Source: an uncultured Saprospiraceae bacterium (GTDB taxonomy: Bacteria; Bacteroidota; Bacteroidia; Chitinophagales; Saprospiraceae). Taken from it: 32,093 nucleotides of DNA. Positions 1-5,805 of the stretch are shown one piece after another; position 1 is the first letter of the stretch; the number at the start of each line of letters is the position of its first letter. A program made the translations under genes and the position numbers. The DNA lies in assembly GCA_937959275.1 (NCBI GenBank), contig CALGLU010000103.1:1-32093 (forward strand), read 5' to 3'. Under the pieces are notes generated by a model. The model was not told where the DNA came from and did no database searches. It worked only from the letters and a program-made list of their open reading frames with translations.

Positions 1-59
1 CCTTGAGTAGACGAAAAATAACTACTTTCATACAGCCATTTATTTAGTGCTTGAGACAC
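1..59. repeat. Right-hand arm of a palindromic MITE-like element (partial)
   Basis: Bases 1-33 match bases 32061-32093 at 32 of 33 positions; the only difference is A at 24 versus G at 32084. Bases 41-59 (TATTTAGTGCTTGAGACAC) are the reverse complement of 31956-31974 at 17 of 19 positions. The segment is therefore the right arm of the same near-palindromic element whose left arm and centre lie at the other edge of the window; the rest of this copy lies to the left, outside. No coding capacity is visible. The repeat relation is seen directly; the description as MITE-like is inference. Confidence 0.7.
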
Positions 60-84
60 GAGTCTAATTGTCGTTTTAACTTAA

Positions 85-107
85 ACAAAAGGCTAATCCG
101 ATTAGCC
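85..107 (-). terminator. Rho-independent terminator of the oxidoreductase gene
   Basis: GGCTAAT-CCG-ATTAGCC at 91-107 is a perfect 7-bp stem with a 3-base loop. Read on the minus strand it is followed by TTTTGTTTAAG, a U-rich tail. The TAA stop codon of the oxidoreductase (102-104) lies inside the stem, so the terminator overlaps the end of the gene. Confidence 0.65.
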
Positions 108-1562
108 CATACTCCAGTCTCCGCGGTACGTACGCTTCACCCATTGATCTGCCTCTGGTAGATTCGTCACCTTCATATTGATGGGATCCCACAATAATTG
201 CTTACGCCCAATGTATCTATCTGATCCTCTCCAGAAATTGTCATCCGTGATTTCTGGATTTTTAATAAAGTAGGCTTTCATTGCTAGGTTACCAAGTAAA
301 ATACTTTCAGTGAAAGGTCCCGCATAGTCAAATGGAGAACTTGTATACCCCTTACCATAACCTTCTTTACACGCATTGACCCATTGGACATAATGGCCCT
401 CTGGCACTCTTCCCTCTGTTTCTGTTGGCATCGGATCCTGCTCCATACGACGTGTCGGAATTAACCTTGGATTTGCTCCATAGCAATCTGCCATCATTGT
501 TCCTTTAGTACCGTAGAATATAATACCACCGTCCCAGTTGCCCATAGCCTCATCAGGGCCCAATCCTTCAGGTCTTTCTGGCATGATACCGCCATCGAGC
601 CAAGTCATTTTAATGTCTCCTGGGCCATTGGTCTGCGGATATGTAAAGTGTATTTTACTAGCACTTGGAAAACTATCTGAAAAATCCAATTCCTTGAAAT
701 TACCAATGTAACTTCCAGACATACTACATTCTACTGCAGATGGATATTTTACTGGTAATATTCTGAAGAATGGATCCATAATATGACATGCCATATCACC
801 TAAAGCTCCTGTTCCATAATCAGCCCACCCTCTCCAATCAAAAGGCAAATATGATTTATGATAGTCTCTATAAGGAGCCGTTCCAAGCCATAGATCCCAG
901 TTTAATTCTGAAGGAACAGGCATGCCAGTAGCGGGCTTTTGCAGTGCCTGAGGCCATATAGCGCGATTCGTCCAGCAAACCACTCGATCCACTGTGCCAA
1001 TCATCCCAGCATCATACATTTCTTTCATCTTTCTGACGCCATCCCCAGAGGCTCCTTGATTGCCCATCTGTGTGACGACCTTGTATTTATTAGCCGCTTC
1101 GGTGAGTACGCGGGCTTCATATATATCATGCGTTAATGGCTTCTGCACATAGACATGCTTGCCGCGTTGCATGGCTGCATAGGCCGCGACTGCATGGGTA
1201 TGATCTGGTGTAGAGACAGATACAGCATCTATATTGTCAGCTTCTTTGTCAAGCATTTCACGGAAGTCAGTGTAATACGTCGCGTCTGGAAAATTCTCTC
1301 TAGACTGGACTGCTTCGCGATCATCCACATCTGCCATCGCTACAATCTTTGCAAACGGGCTCGCAGCGAATCCTGTCATATCACTCGTGCCTTTACCACC
1401 AGCTCCAATACCAGCAATCCGCAAGGTGTCACTTGGCGCAACGAATCCCGGCCCTCCCAATACGTGTCTTGGCACAATCATGAAGCCCGCTGCTGTCACA
1501 CCAGCTCCTTTGATAAAACCTCGTCTTGTCTTATCCGTAAGACCTTTTATTTTCTTTTGCAT
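102..1562 (-). CDS. Gfo/Idh/MocA family oxidoreductase, Tat-exported
   Basis: A 486-aa NAD(P)-dependent oxidoreductase of the Gfo/Idh/MocA family, which usually acts on sugars, inositols or their derivatives; the substrate cannot be read from the sequence. A twin-arginine signal lies at the N-terminus (R13-R14 in TRRGFIKGA, then a hydrophobic stretch to about residue 35), so export of the folded enzyme to the periplasm is likely. The Rossmann dinucleotide loop is GIGAGGKG at about 51-58. The family's EKP motif appears as VQKP with the catalytic lysine at K141. A GDMACHIMDP motif near 255 fits the bacterial C-terminal domain typical of secreted Bacteroidota and Planctomycetes members. The full family length is present and the ATG at 1560-1562 is well placed for the Tat signal. 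It stands alone, with a repeat array upstream and its own terminator downstream. Confidence 0.9.
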   Translation of the reverse strand: MQKKIKGLTDKTRRGFIKGAGVTAAGFMIVPRHVLGGPGFVAPSDTLRIAGIGAGGKGTSDMTGFAASPFAKIVAMADVDDREAVQSRENFPDATYYTDFREMLDKEADNIDAVSVSTPDHTHAVAAYAAMQRGKHVYVQKPLTHDIYEARVLTEAANKYKVVTQMGNQGASGDGVRKMKEMYDAGMIGTVDRVVCWTNRAIWPQALQKPATGMPVPSELNWDLWLGTAPYRDYHKSYLPFDWRGWADYGTGALGDMACHIMDPFFRILPVKYPSAVECSMSGSYIGNFKELDFSDSFPSASKIHFTYPQTNGPGDIKMTWLDGGIMPERPEGLGPDEAMGNWDGGIIFYGTKGTMMADCYGANPRLIPTRRMEQDPMPTETEGRVPEGHYVQWVNACKEGYGKGYTSSPFDYAGPFTESILLGNLAMKAYFIKNPEITDDNFWRGSDRYIGRKQLLWDPINMKVTNLPEADQWVKRTYRGDWSMG

Positions 1563-1723
1563 AACTCTTTTTCATTAATTCAATAGGTAAAATAGCATAC
1601 AGAATAGGGAAAATCGAAAAACAGAGTGGAATTAAGAAAATTTTGGGATAAAATGCTTTGAATACGCTGATTGGATGTGTTTTGTAGCTTAGGGCTCTGA
1701 TAAATATGGGAATATTACTTTAG

Positions 1724-2113
1724 AATCTCAGCCCTTCAGGCTGATGACCTTATTTTGTTTATATCTAGGGGCCATGCCCCTAGCTTTGGAATCTCAGCCC
1801 TTCAGGCTGATGACCTTATTTTGTTTATATCTAGGGGCCATGCCCCTAGCTTTGGAATCTCAGCCCTTCAGGCTGACGACCTTATTTTGTTTATATCTAG
1901 GGGCCACGCACCTAGCTTTGGAAGCTCAGCCCTTCAGGCTGATGACCTTATTTTGTTTATATCTAGGGGCCACGCACCTAGCTTTGGAAGCTCAGCCCTT
2001 CAGGCTGATGACCTTATTTTGTTTATATCTAGGGGCCATGCGCCTAGCTTTGGAAGCTCAGCCCTTCAGGCTGATAACCTTATTTTGTTTATATCTAGGG
2101 GCCGTGCCCCTAG
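1724..2113. repeat. 66-bp tandem repeat array, about six units, two hairpins per unit
   Basis: Units start at 1724, 1790, 1856, 1922, 1988 and 2054; the last breaks down after 2113. Each unit carries hairpin A, CAGCC-CTTCA-GGCTG, which is invariant in all six, and hairpin B, CTAGGGGC-CAT-GCCCCTAG or a variant, separated by an AT-rich spacer (ACCTTATTTTGTTTATAT). Hairpin B varies mainly at one pair and in the loop: units 3 and 4 read GCACCTAG, unit 5 GCGCCTAG, unit 6 has a CGT loop. The array occupies most of the gene-free stretch 1563-2260; bases 1563-1723 hold nothing recognisable except the oxidoreductase upstream region. It resembles REP/BIME-type palindromic repeats. No transposase is nearby. 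Confidence 0.9.
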
Positions 2114-2202
2114 TCCTTCTTAGTCAGTTCTTTTGTTGGCCTTATGTAGCTACTTTGTATCTGAAGCAGGCACACAATTATTCATGAGAATCACCCACGC
2201 AG

Positions 2203-2238
2203 AATAAAATAAAAAAGCCGAGTGATTACACTCGGCTT
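2203..2238 (-). terminator. Rho-independent terminator of tRNA-Leu
   Basis: AGCCGAGTG (2216-2224), loop ATTA, CACTCGGCT (2229-2237) form a perfect 9-bp stem. On the minus strand it is followed by a long T-rich tail (complement of 2204-2215). It lies 24 bases beyond the 3' end of the tRNA. Confidence 0.85.
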
Positions 2239-2260
2239 AATATGCTGATCATCAGCTTTG

Positions 2261-2342
2261 TACCCCCGGGGGGAATCGAACCCCCACTCCCGAAAGAACT
2301 GGATTTTGAATCCAGCGCGTCTACCAGTTCCGCCACAAGGGC
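2261..2342 (-). tRNA. tRNA-Leu (anticodon CAA)
   Basis: Reading the minus strand, a 7-bp acceptor stem (GCCCTTG with CGGGGGT, including G-U pairs) ends in discriminator A at 2261. The D arm is GCG/CGC around AACTGGTAGA. The anticodon arm CTGGA-TTCAAAA-TCCAG gives anticodon CAA, which reads UUG leucine codons. A long class II variable region follows, then the T arm GGGGG-TTCGATT-CCCCC. CCA is not encoded. The long variable arm, the A discriminator and the 82-base length fit leucine. A terminator lies just downstream. Confidence 0.93.
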
Positions 2343-2601
2343 ATCATACTCACTCTATGTCAGCTACAAGAAAAAATCCAATACGCTAACCCACGACTCA
2401 GCCTCAACATATGTATTCAGATAAGTATGGACCGCAAAACTAAAACATTTATTCACAATATGCGAGATTAAACAAGAGCTTTTCACTACAAAAAATACTC
2501 ATTTTTAATGATGCATTGATGCAAGCCTTGTATTTATCTTTACTCTTGATTGCAATATATGACAACCAGAGTGTCGGTTATGTCTTAATCTAGAATTCAT
2601 A

Positions 2602-4287
2602 ATGCTCCATAGATTCATAATCATTCTGATCGCTTGCACCCTTAACTCACAACTTTTTGCAGAACCAAAAGCTGTCTGTGAGCCCCTCTACATTCATCAA
2701 ATCAGTATGACTCAACTGAATACTGGAATCGATTTGATTCCATTTGCCGATATCCTAGTCGATAGTTTTAACAACTATGCCATTGGGGAGGTTACCAGAT
2801 CCTCCGAATTTGTTCCGCTTGAGACTTTTGAATTTGACTCCAAGTATATCCGTGGTCGCTATGCCTATTGGATGAGATTTTCCATTGAAAACACGCTTGA
2901 AGATACAGTTAAGTTTTCATTCTTCTGCGGCAAATTTGACAGCTTAATACTATTCAAACAATCTTCTCTAGAAGATCAGTTTGGAAAAATGGTTAAGAGT
3001 AATCAGAACCAAAAAAACCAATCTAATCTGGTTAATGCTTCTATCATTCAACTCTCTCCCCATGAATCGTCTGCTTACTATATTCGCATTAGAAACTCGC
3101 CAGGTATCCCTAGATACATCAGTCCAATAATTATATATGAAAAAGCACTGCTTCTCAATTTGCTGATTGCTTCAAACGATAGATGGTATATCCTGTATTT
3201 TGAATTAGGTGCCCTTTTAATTATGGTTTTATATTTTTTCACCCAGTTGCTTTTGAAGCGATCCAAACTTTTACTCTATTACACGTCCTATCTCCTTTTC
3301 ATGTTGATCCACTTGAGTAGGAGTATTTTGATGAGTCATCCGACAGGACAATTCTATCCACCTAGATTCTACGATTACTTTTTTTATGCCATCATTACCA
3401 TGGCTGTACTTCTCAGTTACATCCAATTTATAAAATGTGCCATTGTCAACATTTATCCTAATAAGACTCGATTCATAAACATATTGAATCTGACGATTCT
3501 ATGTGCATGTCTTTGGTTTTTTTTAGATAGAATTTTACTTTTCTATGACTACACGGTTGCTTGGAAGTTCAGCAATATTTTTCACCTATTAAGTATGATC
3601 TTCTATTTCTCTATTTCAATTCAAATATTAAAATTAAAACATGCCATTCTATCCATCATAGCTTGCGGTACACTCATACTTAATATATATTTTTTACTCT
3701 TGATCATTCTGAAAATAATATATCCCTATACAGATTCCTTACTTGGAAGCTGGATAAATCCTGCAACTTGCCTCGTTGTGCTTATTGAATTATTTTTATT
3801 CATCATCGCTATAAAAAAAATGGAAGCTTTAGATACATTGAATACGAAGGCTGTATTAAAAAATCTAACTCAAGAAAAAGAAGCACTTTTAGATGCGGTA
3901 TTAAATTCCAATATCGAAAGACGTCAAGAAGAAGACCAGCACTTTATCAACACGATTGACGTATTGATTACAAAAAACATGAACAATAATCAATTTAATG
4001 CAACTCAACTGTATCATCTTCTAGGCACTAATCATGTCACACTAAATAAGAAGCTTAAAGAATTATTAGACATGTCCACTCATCAATATATCCAACATAA
4101 AAAACTTGAATATTCAAAACAACTCGTTTTAAAATCAAATCAATCTTTTAGTGAAATCGCGTATCAAATTGGCTTAAACGACTCAACATACTTTTCTAAA
4201 TTATTTAAGAAAAAATTCGGGAAGTCACCTTCGTCTTTTAGAAAACAACTTAAAAATCAGCCTCAATTTCAAAACTTACCAAGTTAA
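2602..4287 (+). CDS. 7TMR-DISM membrane sensor fused to AraC-type HTH regulator
   Basis: A 561-aa one-component transmembrane transcription regulator. A signal peptide covers about residues 1-20. A periplasmic domain of the 7TMR-DISMED2 type (all beta, carbohydrate-binding-like in family knowledge) spans about 40-180. Seven hydrophobic segments between about 193 and 415 form the 7TMR-DISM membrane domain. A charged helical linker (about 415-445) leads to a C-terminal AraC double helix-turn-helix (about 450-553), with the typical second half SFSEIAYQIGLNDSTYFSKLFKKKFG followed by a SPSSFR ending, here quoted only to show the match in two parts: helix 'SFSEIAYQIGLND' and 'STYFSKLFKKKFG'. The regulator would sense an external ligand and bind DNA while membrane-anchored. 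The fibre gene downstream is in the same direction and is a plausible target, by position only. Ligand unknown. Confidence 0.88.
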   Translation: MLHRFIIILIACTLNSQLFAEPKAVCEPLYIHQISMTQLNTGIDLIPFADILVDSFNNYAIGEVTRSSEFVPLETFEFDSKYIRGRYAYWMRFSIENTLEDTVKFSFFCGKFDSLILFKQSSLEDQFGKMVKSNQNQKNQSNLVNASIIQLSPHESSAYYIRIRNSPGIPRYISPIIIYEKALLLNLLIASNDRWYILYFELGALLIMVLYFFTQLLLKRSKLLLYYTSYLLFMLIHLSRSILMSHPTGQFYPPRFYDYFFYAIITMAVLLSYIQFIKCAIVNIYPNKTRFINILNLTILCACLWFFLDRILLFYDYTVAWKFSNIFHLLSMIFYFSISIQILKLKHAILSIIACGTLILNIYFLLLIILKIIYPYTDSLLGSWINPATCLVVLIELFLFIIAIKKMEALDTLNTKAVLKNLTQEKEALLDAVLNSNIERRQEEDQHFINTIDVLITKNMNNNQFNATQLYHLLGTNHVTLNKKLKELLDMSTHQYIQHKKLEYSKQLVLKSNQSFSEIAYQIGLNDSTYFSKLFKKKFGKSPSSFRKQLKNQPQFQNLPS

Positions 4288-4342
4288 TTTCAATATCTAC
4301 CAGATTCTCAAGCAACTTAAAAGGAGATTTACAAACAGAAAA

Positions 4343-4392
4343 TGTACAATCATTAAATACAATTCTATAGGTGTTGTGCAACAAATTGTACA
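4343..4392. promoter_or_regulatory. Inverted repeat TGTACAAT / ATTGTACA, possible operator
   Basis: TGTACAAT at 4343-4350 and its exact reverse complement ATTGTACA at 4385-4392 flank 34 bases in the gap between the AraC-type regulator and the fibre gene, ending 95 bases before the fibre ATG. It could be a two-site operator or a leader hairpin. The sites are seen; binding by the adjacent regulator is a guess. Confidence 0.35.
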
Positions 4393-4487
4393 GCTTGAAG
4401 AGTATTCACTTTGCTTATTATCAAGCATACTTTTATGAAGCACAACAACTTCTTTGAAAATAAACATTGATAATAAAACTTACAACT

Positions 4488-5738
4488 ATGAAAACACAAA
4501 CTAACAACTCCGTTGCCCTCTCTTATCCACGAATATTACAAAGATTAAGCTGGAAGAGATTCAGTTCAGAAACATTAAACATTATTCTTAATTTATTATT
4601 AGTCAGTTTATCATTAAGCTTAACTGGTCAGGGATTAGAAGTCAGTCAAGGAATTTCAAATCTAAATGACCAAACTGGAGGTTACGCATGGTTTGGCGAT
4701 CCATTGGGCCAATATATCTCGATAGATGACAATGATATACAGTCTAGATTTTTTTCTAATGCTAATTCAATAGCAATCAACAGATTTGGAGGATCAATTG
4801 ATCTGTTAGGCTCCTTTAATACGACTGGACATTTAACTGTTGATGGCAACGGCATTGTTTATGATAACATATTAAATTTTGTTGGCATCGGTACAGGCTT
4901 ACCTAAGTTTAAATTAGATGTTAATGGAAGAACACATACACGTGGACTTCAACTCGATGGAGAGGCATATTTTAGTTCAACTCCTGATGATGGTATCATC
5001 CGATCTATTGATGGAGCGGGCGCTGATCTTTTTCTCATTTCAAATGACGCTGTTGTTATAGAACTGGATAATGATAACAATGAAAGTGGAAATTTGTCGA
5101 TGTATAATGGTGACAATGAAGTTGTTTTTGATGTTGACGAATCTGGTCATACCAAAGTCGGTAGTGCTGGAAATGGGAATTCCTTGTTGACATTAAATTC
5201 TGATAGACCTTGGACCTTCAAACAGTTTGGTACAGGTGCTAATACTGGTCTCCAGCTGACTTTAACTGATGGGAATAATGCCAATAAACCTTTCATCATC
5301 AACTCAACAGGTAATGTCGGTATTGGTAATGATTTTAATCCTGACTATAAGCTAGAGGTTAAAGGTACTGCAGGAAAACCAGGTGGTGGATCTTGGTCTA
5401 ATAGTTCTGACAGAAGATTAAAAAAAGATATCCGTAATTTTCAGGAAGGACTCAGCCTAATAAAAACTATCAATCCGATATATTTCCATTATAATGGCAA
5501 AGACAACCTTCCAACTGACCAAGAGTATGTTGGTGTAATAGCACAAGAACTAAAACGCTCAGCTCCTTTTATGGTCAGCGAATATGATGGAGATGATGGC
5601 GAAAGTTACTTAGCCGTGGATCCAAGCGCTTTCGACTTTATCTTAATTAATGCTGTAAAAGAAATGTCTGCTGAATTAGACGAATTAAAACTAGAATTAA
5701 AAGGCCTAAAAGATGTCCAGAATAAATGTAATAAATAG
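4488..5738 (+). CDS. Tail-fibre-like surface protein with S74 intramolecular chaperone domain
   Basis: About 416 aa. I chose the ATG at 4488 over a TTG at 4467, which would add only seven residues. A long basic N-region precedes a hydrophobic segment (about residues 30-47, LNIILNLLLVSLSLSL), consistent with a signal peptide. The middle is a low-complexity, beta-rich, Asn/Gly/Asp-rich stalk with repeated 'GNVGIG' and 'KLDVNG/KLEVKG' motifs. From about residue 306 comes the peptidase S74 (endosialidase-type) chaperone domain, starting SSDRRLKKDI, the Ser/Lys site at which phage fibre chaperones cleave themselves, followed by the IxPxxFHYN and EYVGVIAQEL motifs. A coiled-coil-like tail (EMSAELDELKLELKGL) ends the protein. 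In Bacteroidota such proteins are chromosomal and not evidence of prophage. No T9SS domain is seen. Probably a trimeric surface fibre. Confidence 0.85.
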   Translation: MKTQTNNSVALSYPRILQRLSWKRFSSETLNIILNLLLVSLSLSLTGQGLEVSQGISNLNDQTGGYAWFGDPLGQYISIDDNDIQSRFFSNANSIAINRFGGSIDLLGSFNTTGHLTVDGNGIVYDNILNFVGIGTGLPKFKLDVNGRTHTRGLQLDGEAYFSSTPDDGIIRSIDGAGADLFLISNDAVVIELDNDNNESGNLSMYNGDNEVVFDVDESGHTKVGSAGNGNSLLTLNSDRPWTFKQFGTGANTGLQLTLTDGNNANKPFIINSTGNVGIGNDFNPDYKLEVKGTAGKPGGGSWSNSSDRRLKKDIRNFQEGLSLIKTINPIYFHYNGKDNLPTDQEYVGVIAQELKRSAPFMVSEYDGDDGESYLAVDPSAFDFILINAVKEMSAELDELKLELKGLKDVQNKCNK

Positions 5739-5762
5739 CTTTCTCATTCTTTAAAATCAGTT

Positions 5763-5795
5763 AAAGACAATGTCATCATCGATGGCATCGTCTTT
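5763..5795. terminator. Terminator between fibre gene and 940-aa protein gene
   Basis: AAAGACAATGTCATC (5763-5777), loop ATC, GATGGCATCGTCTTT (5781-5795) form a 15-bp stem with one A-C mismatch and one G-U pair. On the plus strand it runs into TTATTC, and on the minus strand A-rich flanks give a T-rich tail, so it probably serves both convergent genes. Confidence 0.7.
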
Positions 5796-5805
5796 TATTC
5801 ATTCA

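Noticed and set aside
1155-1586. Plus-strand frame of 143 codons opposite the oxidoreductase
   Set aside because: It is a shadow of a well-supported gene and has no recognisable motif.
1724-2113. CRISPR array
   Set aside because: The whole 66-bp unit repeats with no unique spacers, the palindromes are inside each unit and no cas gene is near.
1744-2187. Open frames of 122 and 147 codons through the 66-bp array
   Set aside because: The unit length is a multiple of 3, so any frame without a stop in one unit stays open through all. Both frames just translate the two hairpins; there is no sign of protein-level constraint.
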